Assembly (NCBI GenBank): GCA_016714815.1
Contig: JADKBZ010000013.1
Coordinates: forward strand, 124,001 to 188,000
Origin: Holophagales bacterium
GTDB lineage: Bacteria; Acidobacteriota; Thermoanaerobaculia; UBA5066
Direction: 5' to 3'
Length of the DNA stretch: 64,000 bases
The notes beneath the pieces are model-generated. The model saw only the letters and a program-made list of their open reading frames with translations. It did no database searches and was not told where the DNA came from. Every line of letters begins with the position of its first letter. The stretch's first letter is position 1. Both the position numbers and the translations under genes were made by a program. Positions 37,553-48,091 of the stretch are shown here, one piece after another.

Positions 37553-39510
37553 TTAGTGATTCGCGGGCGCCGCGGCGCCCCACGTCGCCGCACGCGCGGC
37601 GACAGCCTGTTTCATCTCTGCTGCGACCTCGGCGAGGGGCCGCGACCCGAGGTCGCCGGCCTGGCGCCTCCGGACCGAAACCGTTCCGGCCTCGCGCTCC
37701 TTCTCGCCCACGACGAGGAGGACCGGGACCTTCTCCAGCTCCCCGTTGCGGATCTTGGCGCCGAGCTTCTCGTTCCGCTCGTCGACCGTGACCCGGAGGC
37801 CCGCGACGCGGAGCGCGTCGGCGACCGAGCGGGCGTAGTCGAGGAGCTTGTCGGAGACCGGGATGACGCGCGCCTGCTCGGGCGCGAGCCAGAGCGGGAA
37901 GTCGCCCCCCGTGTGCTCGATCAGGATCCCGAAGAACCTCTCGAGCGAGCCGAGGACCGCGCGGTGGAGGACGACCGGCCGCTTCTTCGTGCCGTCCTCG
38001 GCCGTGTAGTGGAGGTCGAACTGCTCGGGGTTGGAGAAGTCGACCTGCAGCGTCCCGAGCTGCCAGGCGCGGCCGATGGCGTCGGTCACCTGGAAGTCGA
38101 GCTTCGGCCCGTAGAACGCGCCGTCGCCGGCGTGGATCACGTACGGCCGGCCGCGCCGCTCGAACGCCGACGCGAGGGCCTTCTCGGCGATCTCCCAGTT
38201 CTCCACCGTCCCCATGAACTGCTCGGGGCGGGTCGCCAGCCCCACCTTCACGTCGGTGAAGCCGAAGGCGCCGTAGACCTCGTCGATCAGCTCGATGAAG
38301 CGGTCCATCTCGTCCGCCATCTGGTCGAGCGTGACGAAGATGTGCGCGTCGTCCTGGCAGAACGTCCGGACCCTCGTCAGCCCCTGGGTCACGCCCGAGC
38401 GCTCGTAGCGGTGGAGCCGCCCGAAGTCGGCGTAGCGGACCGGCAGGTCGCGGTACGAGAAGGCCTGCTGCGAGAACATCAGGAAGTGGCCCGGGCAGTT
38501 CATCGGCTTGACGCCGAACTCCCGCTCGTCCACCTCCGTGAAGAACATGTTGTCGTGGTAGTTCTGGTAGTGCCCCGACTTCTTGAAGAGCTCGACGTCG
38601 AAGACCTGGGGCGTCACGACCTCCTCGTAGCCGTACTTCGGGTAGAGCCCCGCATGTAGGTGACGAGAAGGGTGTAGATCGTCGCGCCCTTCGGAAGGAA
38701 GAACGGCGACGCCGGGGCCCACGGGTGGAAGAGGAAGAGCCCCAGCTCCTTGCCGAGCTTGCGGTGGTCGCGCGCGCGCGCCTGCTCCAGGCGGTGGAGG
38801 TGCTCGTCCAGCTCCTTCTGGGAGAGGAACGAGGCGCCGTAGATCCGCTGGAGCATCGGCTTCGTCTCGTCGCCCTTCCAGTAGGCGCCCGCGGCGTGCG
38901 TCAGCTTGAAGACGCCGAGCTTCCCCGTCGCCGGGACGTGCGGCCCGCGGCAGAGGTCGACGAAGTCGGCCTGGCGATAACAGGAGAGGGAGCCTTCCGG
39001 GATCCCCGAGACGATCTCCACCTTGAGGTGGTCGCCCTGCGCCTCGAAGAGCGTCACGGCCTCGGCCTTCGACATCTCGACGCGCTCGATGGCGGCATTC
39101 TCCGCAACGATCCGGCGCATCTCGGCCTCGATCCCGGCGAGGTCGTCGGGCGTGAAGGGCCGCCCCGGGTCGAAGTCGTAGTAGAAGCCGTGCTCGATCG
39201 CCGGTCCGATGCCGATCTTCACGCCGGGAAAGAGCCGCTTCACGGCGTGGGCCGTCAGGTGCGCGGTCGAGTGACGGTAGACCTCGAGGGCGTCGGGGTG
39301 CTTCGGGGTGACGACCTCGAAGGCGCCCGAGGCGGTGATCGGCCTCTTCAGGTCGAGGATCTGCCCGTCGAGCTTCACCGCAAGGGCGTCCTTGGCGAGA
39401 CGCGCCCCGATGGAGGCCGCCACGGCCTCGCCGGTCGTGCCCGCAGTCACCTCCCGGACGGAACCGTCGGGAAGGGTCAGGCGGACGACGTTTTCGGCGA
39501 TGGCAGACAT
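37553..39510 (-). CDS. thrS: Threonine-tRNA ligase (apparent frameshift)
   Basis: Start at the ATG at 39510, eight bases after GGAGGAGG (39519-39526). The N-terminal part covers the TGS domain, the editing domain with HSTAHL and the SAD domain, and runs in one frame to about 38651. The remainder (class II core with GVKPMNCPGH and RYADFGRLHRYERSG, plus the anticodon-binding domain) is in another frame to 37553. The break is at the CCCC run 38648-38651; one extra base gives TYMRGLYPKYGYEEV, the normal sequence, and ~652 residues. ThrRS is essential, so a consensus error is the likely cause. Confidence 0.9.
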
Positions 39511-39581
39511 GGCGACAACCTCCTCCATTCGAGCTGGCGGGGCATTCGAGATCGAATTTCGGGAGGAGGAGGGAGCGGGAA

Positions 39582-39657
39582 TGGTAGGCGCTAGCGGACT
39601 CGAACCGCTGACCCCTTCCGTGTGAAGGAAGTGCTCTACCGGCTGAGCTAAGCGCCT
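39582..39657 (-). tRNA. tRNA-Val (CAC)
   Basis: Acceptor stem AGGCGCT/AGCGCCT; anticodon stem CTTCC/GGAAG with loop TTCACAC, anticodon CAC; T arm contains GGTTCGAGTCC. CCA is encoded (39582-39584). Confidence 0.93.
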
Positions 39658-39678
39658 GCGAACGCAGTGGGAAGCAAA

Positions 39679-39753
<75 letters not shown>

Positions 39754-40014
39754 AAAAGCTTCCCAGGGCTACCGGCAGGAGACCTCGCAGAGGTTCTTTG
39801 GACCCCGCCCTCGACCCGGAACTGATTCTCAAAAGACCCGCTCCGACCCAAGGGCCGGAGCGGCAGAGGATACGGGGGCCGGTGAAATGCGTCAAGCGGG
39901 GGGAGCCCGATGCGGGGGGAGCCGGATGGCGCGCTCCTTCAGCGATACGCTCCGTATCGGTCTCCCTCGCCGCTTTCGCCGTCCCCGGAGACTCCGTCTG
40001 CGGCAGGCCAGCTT

Positions 40015-40898
40015 CTATTGACGGATGGTCGACCGGGATTCGAGCGTCACGGGTCCGCTCATGACCGTTTGGACCGACTCGCCCTCCTCGACCTCCGTCG
40101 CGGTGATGGTCATGGCGCCCGACAACGTGGATTCGATGTCCCACCCCGTCTTCATCGACCGATAGGTACGTCCGTTTCCATCCAGCTCGACCTTCCGGAC
40201 CTGCCGGTTCTCATCCGTTTCCCTCCAGCTCGCCTTAAGCGCGACGGCGATCACGGCGCACGGCTCCCCGTTTCGGCTCTCGGTCCCCGCGTAGGTCATC
40301 GAGACGTCCCCCGCGACCTCTTGGCTCTCGAGCCCGAAGTACCTCTTGAGATGCACGGCGTCGACGCGCCACCTGTGCCTGGCGGGACGGAGGTGTCCGG
40401 GTACAGATAGGCGTCGCTGTCCAGCGCATCGAGCGAGTTCAACGCCGCCTCCTGCTCGGGAGTGGCCGATTCGCCGACCAGCGTACTCATCGTCTTTCCG
40501 TCGACCCTTCGCTTCAGTATCCGCTTGCCGACGAGAGCTCCCCGTTCCTTCTCCGTCTTCCTTTCGCCATCGAAGAGAAACGCGACGTCGGTGTCGTCCA
40601 GGACGATCGTCACTTCTTCCTTCTCGATCTCCCGTTCCCGGACGGAGAGGATCCGCCCCTCCTCCACTTCCGCGGTCGACAATGAGAAGACGCCTTCGAT
40701 GGTCGTGTCGCCGGCCCGGACCACGATCTTCCCGTCGTCGATCCTGAACGTCGACTCCGTCCGGAACTCCTGCCCCTTTTTCGGCGCCGGTCCCCTCAGC
40801 CCGGACGGCCGGGGGCCAGAGCATCCCGCGAAGAGGACGACCGCCGCAACGCAGCCCACACAGAATCGCCGCAAACCGGACTCTTTCGAGAACACCAT
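40015..40898 (-). CDS. Lipoprotein of unknown function (apparent frameshift)
   Basis: The start at 40898 follows a GGAGGAG and gives a lipoprotein signal with lipobox LFAGC (Cys ~26). The first frame runs to about 40378 (beta-rich, with repeated charged strands), and the rest, containing GETSMTY-like strands and ending VTLESRSTIRQ, is in a second frame to 40015. One base is missing near 40371-40380; joined, the product is ~294 residues. No family recognised. It follows a membrane-protein gene on the same strand and is probably an exported lipid-anchored protein. Confidence 0.6.
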
Positions 40899-40927
40899 CT
40901 TCTCCTCCGACTCGGCGCCGAGTCCCG

Positions 40928-41908
40928 TCATTCCCATCCGAGAGCCTCCTCGTGCTCGTGGACCATGAAGCCGAGGAGGTGGGCAACCGAGACCGCCAGC
41001 CAGAGACCAAGGGCCGACAGGAGGAAGCCCCGAAGAGCAGGGCTGGACAGCCGCCCCAGGGGCCCCGATGCCGCGATCACCAGGCCCGTCCCGACCATCG
41101 CGACGAGTGTGAATCGGACGTAGTCCCCGCCGAGGATGCGAGCCGTGCGAGCCACGAAGAATGGGTTGAGCGGTTCGTGGTAGTTCTCCCACACGGCGAC
41201 GACCGCGACGCAAACCGGATGGTAAACGTGGACGAAGAGCAGTGACAGAAGCACCCCGGGGAAGGTCGTCTTCAGGGAGAGGTTGTCCAGCGAGGAGGGA
41301 TAGCCCACCCAGACGTAACCCGCCCACGCGAGCAGCACGGGCCAGGCGGCGAGGATAGCCAGTCCGGTGGTCCTGAGAAACAGAGCGGGCATCTCGCTCC
41401 AGTCCTCTACCTCGATCGTCGGGAACTCCATCTCGCCGCGAGCCGTATGGCGCACGACCTGAAGCAGGGTGGAGACGACGAGTCCACAGAGAACCGCGGC
41501 GAGGAGGTAGATGGCCCCCCGCCGGTACATCCCGCTGAGCGGCACCATTACGAGACCCGCCAGCCCCGTCATCAGCACCGCGAGGACAGGGAGGACCACC
41601 GGTCCGGCACCGGTGAAGGGGTACCGCAGGCTCGGCAGGATCCGCCCGGCGAACGTCGCCCGCGCCGGTCCCCGGACGGAAGTTGGGCCGCGAGCCCCTC
41701 GAGGCTCCGTCAGCTCGAGGAGATCGAAATAGCGCTTCAGCTCGGAGATCTCGCTTGCCGGAACCCACACCTCTGATCCAGCGCGTGCGACCTTCGCTTC
41801 CGGTCCCACCTCGCGGCGTCGAATCCTGTCGCGAACTGCGAACCGGTCGAGGGAAGAGACGCCCTCGTCGGTCTGCACTGAGTACGACTCTATCGATCTC
41901 GCTTCCAT
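40928..41908 (-). CDS. Multi-pass membrane protein with N-terminal GYF_2-like domain
   Basis: 326 residues from the ATG at 41908, chosen because the earlier one at 41986 adds an unrelated His/Arg-rich leader. Residues 1-60 resemble a GYF_2-type soluble domain (YSVQTDEGVSSLDRFAVRDRI, then VWVPASEI); about six membrane helices follow, with a histidine-rich loop (HVYHPVCVAVV) and a C-terminal HEHEEALGW. Function unknown. Adjacent to the lipoprotein and, 169 bp upstream, the 790-residue membrane protein; the three may form an envelope module. Confidence 0.65.
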   Translation of the reverse strand: MEARSIESYSVQTDEGVSSLDRFAVRDRIRRREVGPEAKVARAGSEVWVPASEISELKRYFDLLELTEPRGARGPTSVRGPARATFAGRILPSLRYPFTGAGPVVLPVLAVLMTGLAGLVMVPLSGMYRRGAIYLLAAVLCGLVVSTLLQVVRHTARGEMEFPTIEVEDWSEMPALFLRTTGLAILAAWPVLLAWAGYVWVGYPSSLDNLSLKTTFPGVLLSLLFVHVYHPVCVAVVAVWENYHEPLNPFFVARTARILGGDYVRFTLVAMVGTGLVIAASGPLGRLSSPALRGFLLSALGLWLAVSVAHLLGFMVHEHEEALGWE

Positions 41909-42077
41909 CGTGTTCCTGCCGCTCCGATCCTGATGCTCAAGTATGTGGAGATGGAGGGTCCGGAGGCCCGGCTCCGGGCGCCCCACTCCGTTCCTCCCGT
42001 ACCAGCCGTATGAGAGACCGAGGGCTTAGTCCTCGGTTCCTTGTTGGCGTTCCGGCCGACCGCTCGACGCCCGGGCC

Positions 42078-44450
42078 TCAACCGAAGTCCTCGGGCTGAG
42101 GAAAGGCGATGGCGAAGACCGGCACGCCCGCATTGAAGATGGCCTGCACGGTCGGGTCGATCCGCTTCCAGTGGAGCCGCTCGGCCATCCTCCGATAGGA
42201 GTCCGCGACCACGTCGTTACTGTCGGGAACGGACGGCAGGCTTCCGAGCATCTTCGGAACGCCGTCCATCATCAGGTGGGCGTTCCCCGTCTTCATCGCG
42301 AACATCGTGATCTGCGTCGTGGCGACCGACTGGTCGGGAAGGGTCCCGTCCAGCGAGAAGAAGATCACTCCCGGCGTCGTCCCCGACTTCGCCTCCTCGG
42401 CCTTGCGGCGGGCCTCGGCCTCGCGCCGCGATTCGGCCTCACGGCGCGCGGTCTCCCGCCGTTCGGCATCCTTTTTCGCCTTCTCCAGGTTTCCCTTCGC
42501 GAGCGCGCGGACCTTCTCCGTCGCGGCCCTCTCCGCCAACTTCTCCATGGCCGCCCCGTCCTGCAGCCTCTTCGCGGCCGCGAGCGCCACGATCTCGTTC
42601 TCCCCCGCAGCCAGGCCCGCGAGCTCGGCCGTCGGCAGGGCGAGCTTCTTCAGGATCGCGGAAGCCCGGTCCTCCGCCGGGGCAGCCTGGAGGAGCCGGA
42701 GAAGGAGCTCGCGATCCCGGATCTCCTCCGCCAGGATTCCGAGGGCCCTGTTTCGCGTCGCCCGATTCCCCTCGAGGGCGAGGGCCGCGTCCACCCAGGC
42801 ACCAGGGCTCTCTCCATGCATTCGCTTGAGAGCCGGCAGGAGGAGCCCTTCGTCGTCTCCGGCGACGAGTGCAGCGATTCGAGCATTGGAATCCGCCGCC
42901 CAGGCCTTCCGGGCCTCGAGGCTCGTGGCACTCGGCGTCGGCCTCCGGAGGGCGACCAGGTGGCCGCCCGCCAGCCCGAGCGCGAGAACACACACCGACG
43001 CGGCTACCAGCTGCCACAGGAGATCGCGCGACCAGCCGGCGCTCGACGGAATGTCGGCAAGGAGGAGGTAGCCGACGACGAGCGCGACGACGAGGCTCGC
43101 TCCGGCTGCTCCGCCCCAGAGACGGGCGACGACGCCCCGCCCCTCGCGCCACCGTTCCTGAGAGAGCCACGGGGCGCCGCACGCACCGCAGGCGCCCGCT
43201 TCCCGTCCCTTCCCGGTCAGGGGGAAGCCGCAGGAGCCGCACGCATCGGATCTCGACCCCGGTTGCCGCGACCCCGTGGCCAGGAAGAACACCCAGCCGG
43301 CGATGACGACGACCAGGAACCCGAGTCCGGCGACCACACTGCCGGCGAACGCGCGGATCGAGCCCGAGATCGGGCTCGACGCCGTTTCGCTCGAAGGCCA
43401 CGCGACGATCGCGTCGCCGCTCGCGCCGAGATCGGCCTCCATCACGGCGATCGGGCCTTCAGAAGGAACGGCGACGTTTCCGAGGCTCCAGCACTCGTAC
43501 TCGGCGAGAACCCGGGCAGGCTCGGCCGTGTCGAGGAGAGCGAGGTAGTCCTTCCCGAACGGCGGGTCGACCCGCACGACGGCCCGCCTGCCATCGCCCG
43601 ACATCTTCCCCTCAACAGCCGAGCCGAACGCCGGCTTCCAGGAAGTGGCGGAGACGAGCCTTCCGGAAACGTCGTAGGTCAGGATCGTGTTCTCGACGAC
43701 GAAGCCGAACCGATCGGCGGCGGTGAACCGCGGAGGCGGCGCGTTCTGCGCGAATCCGAGCCCGCGAAGGTCGAGCTCGAGCCCCTTCCCCGGGCTTCCG
43801 CCCGAGAGGTCGACGACATAGCCGAAAGAGCGTCCCCACCCTCGAAAGAGCAGCGCCAGGCGATCGCCTGCCGGCGAGAACCCGGCGCTCAGGTTGGCGA
43901 GGTTCGGCTTCTCGGCCAGCTCGACGGGATGAACGGCCTTCTTTCCCAGATCAAAGAGGAACACCGTCTGCCCGGTCGCGTTCTTCTCCGCGTCGTGAGC
44001 CAGGAGCCCCGCTCCCTGCCCCGCAACCAGCCGCACCGCTGCCGGAAGGCCATCGTGCGACTGGACGTCGAAGCCCGTCTCACCGGCGACGTGATGAAGG
44101 AGCCAGACCTTCGCCCCCTTCTCGGCCCGACAGAGAAGGTAGAGGTCGCGTCCGTCATCGCCCAGGACCAGCGATCGGACCTGGACCTCGCCCGCCCCGG
44201 CCAGCTTTGCGGTCACGGTGGCTCGTTCCGTCCACGAGCCACCCTCCCAGCTGCTCAGCCGAACGGCCGGCGAGGAGCCGTCGGCTGTCAGCTCGACGAG
44301 CGTCCTGCCGTCGCGAGACAGCGCCCAGGAGCCCGCGTGGGCGTCGGTCGTTCGAAGGGAATGGCGAACCGGTTCGGCTTGCTCCGCGGTGGCCCGGGAG
44401 CGGCCCGCCAGGAGGAGGGTGAGAAGGATGCAGGGAATGGTGCGTCGCAT
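42078..44450 (-). CDS. Large envelope protein: secreted propeller-like region, zinc ribbon, HEAT-like repeats
   Basis: 790 residues of unusual design. An export signal (IPCILLTLLLAG) leads into ~340 residues of beta-propeller-like repeats (WALSRDGRTLVEL, FSPAGDRLALLF). A membrane segment near 370-390 is followed by a double CxxC zinc ribbon (CGSCGFPL, CGACGAPW), then two more membrane helices (~440-495), alpha-helical HEAT-like repeats (~520-660), an Arg/Glu/Ala coiled coil and a ~95-residue C-terminal domain. The topology places the propeller outside and the remainder inside. No family name can be given; it could transduce envelope information. Confidence 0.6.
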   Translation of the reverse strand: MRRTIPCILLTLLLAGRSRATAEQAEPVRHSLRTTDAHAGSWALSRDGRTLVELTADGSSPAVRLSSWEGGSWTERATVTAKLAGAGEVQVRSLVLGDDGRDLYLLCRAEKGAKVWLLHHVAGETGFDVQSHDGLPAAVRLVAGQGAGLLAHDAEKNATGQTVFLFDLGKKAVHPVELAEKPNLANLSAGFSPAGDRLALLFRGWGRSFGYVVDLSGGSPGKGLELDLRGLGFAQNAPPPRFTAADRFGFVVENTILTYDVSGRLVSATSWKPAFGSAVEGKMSGDGRRAVVRVDPPFGKDYLALLDTAEPARVLAEYECWSLGNVAVPSEGPIAVMEADLGASGDAIVAWPSSETASSPISGSIRAFAGSVVAGLGFLVVVIAGWVFFLATGSRQPGSRSDACGSCGFPLTGKGREAGACGACGAPWLSQERWREGRGVVARLWGGAAGASLVVALVVGYLLLADIPSSAGWSRDLLWQLVAASVCVLALGLAGGHLVALRRPTPSATSLEARKAWAADSNARIAALVAGDDEGLLLPALKRMHGESPGAWVDAALALEGNRATRNRALGILAEEIRDRELLLRLLQAAPAEDRASAILKKLALPTAELAGLAAGENEIVALAAAKRLQDGAAMEKLAERAATEKVRALAKGNLEKAKKDAERRETARREAESRREAEARRKAEEAKSGTTPGVIFFSLDGTLPDQSVATTQITMFAMKTGNAHLMMDGVPKMLGSLPSVPDSNDVVADSYRRMAERLHWKRIDPTVQAIFNAGVPVFAIAFPQPEDFG

Positions 44451-44619
44451 CGTTCAGGCCAACGGGCGATTGTACGAGGAGGAGGCTCAACAGGCCGCGA
44501 AAAGGGGCGCCATTTCAGAGACGCTCACCGCGAGGGGTGCCTCCTACACCCGGCAGCCCCCGATGTCTCTTGGTCGGCCCGCCACTATGGCCGTCGCCCC
44601 GATCACGAGCTACCGGACG

Positions 44620-44859
44620 TCATGCTCGTTTAACGATCGAAAGAGCGTTTCCGTGTCCGTGTGACCTCAACAACTCGGCCATCTCGCGAGATCGGCGAAA
44701 CATGAGCTCGAAGCGCTGCGCGGTCGAGAGGCCTCGCTGAAAGGCGAGCTCGAAGTCGAGCTCCTCGCTTTCCGTATCCGCGGAGGGGTCCAGCTTCAGG
44801 ATGCCGGTGCCGGGACGTCCGGGCGCTGCCGACTCGCCGGAACCCGATCGAACGACCAT
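44620..44859 (-). CDS. Small protein of unknown function
   Basis: 79 residues with a distinctive helical core (LAFQRGLSTAQRFELMFRRSREMAELL). I have seen this type as an orphan or beside nucleotidyltransferase-type genes, but no partner is recognisable here. It could be an antitoxin-like accessory protein; that is inference. Confidence 0.5.
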   Translation of the reverse strand: MVVRSGSGESAAPGRPGTGILKLDPSADTESEELDFELAFQRGLSTAQRFELMFRRSREMAELLRSHGHGNALSIVKRA

Positions 44860-45225
44860 GCCTCACGATACCGAAGGGGCAGGCTGTCGCGAATACCCGA
44901 CCGCCGGTGTTGGAGACGGTCTGGAACACCCGATTCGGGAGCGCGGGGAGCTTCTCGTTCACAGCGCACGCTACGAGCTTCTCGATCGCCGTCGGGTCCC
45001 AGCTCCTCGAGCGGCAACACGTGCCTCGGCCTGGCGAGGTGGCTCTTTCCCGTGACCGTGCCTGGGCGGGCCGAGTTCCGGTTCTCCCCGTGGAGGCGGG
45101 ACAGCGAGTCCGGGGCCTCGCCTCAGCCAGCGCGTCGGGGCGACCTGCGCCCCCAGCGCGCGAACCACGGGATCCCTGTGGCGCCCGGGGTCGTACGGCA
45201 CAAAGTCGTGGTCAACCAGGGCAGA
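44860..45225. other. Gene-poor stretch
   Basis: 366 bp with only short, unconvincing frames on both strands (for example 44971-45201 minus). It sits between two small accessory genes and may contain the remains of a toxin gene, but nothing is recognisable. Confidence 0.4.
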
Positions 45226-45693
45226 TCAGGTTGAGCCTCGAGCAGAATCCCTCAGCTCAGCCCGCACTCTCGCGAACCAGCGCTTGGAATCCTCCAGCCA
45301 GGTGTTTGAATGCTGCTTCGTGCCCGAGGACCGCTCCCGCGACAGATACCACCCCGCGAGAGCGACTCGCTCCGCTATCGGCAGCGCGCAGCAGGCCTCG
45401 ATGACGTCCGGCTCCGGTATGGCGATGCCGTCGACCACGATCGGCGGGCGAGGATTCGACGGCCTATTCAGGATGCTCCGCGCCTCCGCCATGACCACTT
45501 CTCCCGGGATCCACGAGGACTCGTCCGCTTCCCGAAGCCGGCGCTCCACTTCGACCAGCCACGCGGCCTCGATCTCGGGGTCCGGCACCACTTCGACTTC
45601 CGAGAAGAGCTGATCGAGGAGGAACTCCCAGCCGCTCGGGGAGAGCTTCCTCGCCGCCGCCAGAGCGGCCTCCTTCGTGATGGGCTCTGTCAT
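45226..45693 (-). CDS. Addiction-module-like protein (Unstab_antitox type) with C-terminal extension
   Basis: 155 residues. The first ~75 match the layout of the small RelB-like addiction-module components: a helix with AALAAARKLSPSGWEFLLDQL, then EIEAAWLVEVERRLRE and a V-x-AEAR motif. These are normally complete at ~75 residues; here ~80 further residues follow with no recognised fold. Its start overlaps the stop of the upstream 62-residue gene (ATGA). A RelE/ParE-type toxin partner is not found. Confidence 0.55.
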   Translation of the reverse strand: MTEPITKEAALAAARKLSPSGWEFLLDQLFSEVEVVPDPEIEAAWLVEVERRLREADESSWIPGEVVMAEARSILNRPSNPRPPIVVDGIAIPEPDVIEACCALPIAERVALAGWYLSRERSSGTKQHSNTWLEDSKRWFARVRAELRDSARGST

Positions 45694-45878
45694 CTTCGGA
45701 CCCTCCTTTCGCCCCCCGTTCCCGGATAGGACTTCAGGGAGGGCTCCTCGTCCTCCTGTTCGCGTCGCATCTCCTCGAGCCTCTCCTCGTCTTCCTTCAC
45801 CGTGGCGACGAGCGCTCCCGACTTCGGTCGATGTCGATCCGGCCCCTTCGTTCCGACCTCGTCGAAGCCCGTCGTCAT
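45690..45878 (-). CDS. Small charged protein in a three-gene overlapping unit
   Basis: 62 residues, Glu/Arg-rich in the middle (VKEDEERLEEMRREQEDEE). Its ATG overlaps the preceding stop (TAATG) and its stop overlaps the next start (ATGA), which supports real coupled translation. No homologue recognised. Confidence 0.45.
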   Translation of the reverse strand: MTTGFDEVGTKGPDRHRPKSGALVATVKEDEERLEEMRREQEDEEPSLKSYPGTGGERRVRR

Positions 45879-46310
45879 TAGCCCGGTCGCCTGGCGATGC
45901 CGCTCCGGACGAGACCGGGCGTATCGTTCGCCCTTCCTTCCCGATACCGCCGCTCCAGAATCCCTCGGGAGATGTCGATCAGGTCGTGGAGATGATCGTC
46001 CGTCATCTCGGGTCCCTCTCCTTGAACTCGGAGAAGCGCCACTCTCCCGCCGATGACGAACCCATCCCGGCTCGACGCGATGGACCGAGGATCGACCGTC
46101 GGGTCGCGACTGACGACGAAACGCCATGTCTCGCCCTCCTCGACGAGGCAGAAGGGCAGACCTCGACCCGTCCTTCCACGAGAAACGGATATCGGCGCGA
46201 CCGGATCGCGTAGGTCAGACCGTCGTCTGGGCCGGGGGACTCTCCTTGGGAACGCAACTCGGCCCGAGAAGCAGCTTCTCCGTGAGAGCCACGCCGATCG
46301 CTCGTGGCAG
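45878..46310 (-). pseudogene. Unknown protein gene, frameshifted
   Basis: A plausible protein appears if the frame holding TYAIRSRRYPFLVEGRVE is joined near 46160 to the frame reading LPFCLVEEGETWRFVVSRD and onward to the TAA at 45878-45880. One missing G would explain the break. The N-terminus cannot be fixed, so the upstream limit is approximate. The end is coupled to the next small gene (TAATG). No family recognised. Confidence 0.35.
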
Positions 46311-46559
46311 GGCTGGCGGCCTCTTCAGTTGCGCGTCGCTTCACTCGAGCATCGTAGTCTGCGGGTCTGTCGTCCGTCACCTCATCAACGTCTTGGCGAT
46401 AGCCTTCCTTCGTGGCTCGAGGCTCGGACCTACGCACGCCCGGCACCTGAATCCGGGCGCTTCGTTCCGAGCGCGGCTGGTCGCAAGAGGGCTTCGCCGA
46501 CCGCCGGGGCCTCGACAGAACCGACATCGGCGGCTTCGAGCGTGCGGAGCGGACCCTGG

Positions 46560-46640
46560 CCGAGCGGGAACGCCCGCCTCATCGGGCGGTCCACCGCTGG
46601 ATGAGCGACGCCGTCGCTCCGAAGAGACCCGTCAGGGCCT
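46560..46640 (+). pseudogene. Fragment of a transposase related to the downstream one
   Basis: The translation VHRWMSDAVAPKRP matches VHRWVADAIAPKRP of the full transposase (47121-47170) at DNA and protein level, but stops follow soon after. It is a leftover of a second, related element. Confidence 0.65.
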
Positions 46641-46720
46641 GATGGGGGTTGCCCTCCTCACACTGATTGCGCCATTCTTCCGCAGCCCGCGCAAGGCTGC
46701 CGGAGTCCTATGCTCCCCCG

Positions 46721-48088
46721 ATGCCCCGCTTCGTCCCGACGGACTCCACCGCCCCATGCCCGACCGACTTCGAGACCCGCGCGCTCGCGGCGGTCATGGG
46801 CCCAGGACGGCTCGGAGACGCCTTCATGTCGGCGATACGTCGCGCCAATCAGCTCTTCGGCGCCGCTCTTCTCCTTCAGGTGGCCGAGCTTCGGCGAGCC
46901 GGCGATCCCGTGGAGCGGGCCCTCGCCCGGACGAAGGAGCTGGAGCTTCAGCTGTCTTTCGCGCACCAGACGATCGAGGTTCTCCTGGAGCGCCTCGAGA
47001 GGGTCCCTCCCGGTCATCGCCCTCACTATCGGAAGGCCGATCGCGGACGAATTCTCCACCACAAGGCCGTCCTCCATCTGAGCTGCCGCGAGGTGGCGAG
47101 GCTCTACGCCCTGACCCGCTCGACGGTCCACCGCTGGGTTGCCGACGCGATTGCTCCGAAGAGACCCGATCGGCCGCTCGTGACTCCCGCTCCGCCGGAC
47201 AGGTCGTACTCCGCCCTCGTCCGCCAGCAGGTGCTCAACATGTCGATGGCCGGCTTCGGCGGATCCCTGAGGATCGCTCAGACCCTGGCTCTCGAGGGCC
47301 TCCGGCTGTCGCGGAGCACAGTCCGGCGATGGACGAAAGAGACGGAGCCGGCGCTCGAGCCCTCGTCGGAGCCACCGCATTCCGCCGACCGGGAGCGCCC
47401 CTCCCCTGCAGCGCCGGTCGAGGCGACTCCGAAGCTCGTCGAGAGGGCCGTCCGGGCCCGGCGCCCGAACCACGTCCTGATGGTCGACGTAACTTGGATC
47501 AAGGCGCTGTTCGGCTTCCGCTCCTTCCGCCTGGCCGTCGTCATCGACGTCTTCTCTCGCTTCCCGCTCGCGTGGCGCCTCTTCGACACCGAGCCGTCGG
47601 CCGAGGAGATGGCTTCCGTCCTCGACCAGGCCGTGGCCAGGGCGCGGCGCCTTCACCCCGACCTTTCGCTTCGGCACTTCGTCACTGACAAGGGCGCCTC
47701 CTTCACCGCCGCCGAGTTCCAGGAGACCGTCGCCCGGCACGGGATGCAGTCCCGCTTCGGAGCCGTCGGCCAGCACGGCTCCATCGCCTTCATCGAGCGC
47801 CTCTGGCTCGGCCTGAAGAACCTGCTCCAGCTCCGGCTGGATCGGCGCCTCCTGCGCGAGGACCTCGAGCCGCGGATCGGTCTCGGCCTCTTCTACTACT
47901 CCGTGCTGAAGCCGCACCAGGGACTCGGCGGCGCCACCCCAGCGGAGGTCTACTTCCAGAAGGAGCCGGCGCGCCTCGCGGCGATCCCGCCGCCGAGGGA
48001 GATCGACCCGATGCCGCCGCCCGCCTTCGTCATCCGTCATCTCGACGTCGCCCGCCGCCTTCCCGTTCTCTTCAAGAAGGCCGCGTAG
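46721..48088 (+). mobile_element. DDE transposase (integrase core, IS481/IS3-like)
   Basis: 455 residues from the ATG at 46721. An N-terminal coiled-coil/HTH region (STVHRWVADAI) precedes an rve integrase core with catalytic D256, D323 and E359, i.e. D-D-35-E spacing. A proline-rich linker follows the second HTH. It is intact, and a strong hairpin follows its stop. No terminal inverted repeats could be identified by eye, so the limits of the element are unknown. It marks the left side of the accessory island. Confidence 0.85.
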
Positions 48089-48091
48089 GGC

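Noticed and set aside
44971..45201. 76-codon minus-strand frame between two small accessory genes
   Set aside because: No coupling, no ribosome binding site and unconvincing composition; cannot be separated from noise.
46003..46527. 174-codon minus-strand frame taken as one complete gene
   Set aside because: Only its middle (about 46160-46310) looks protein-like, and it continues in another frame toward 45878; the 5' part is Arg/Ser-rich noise.
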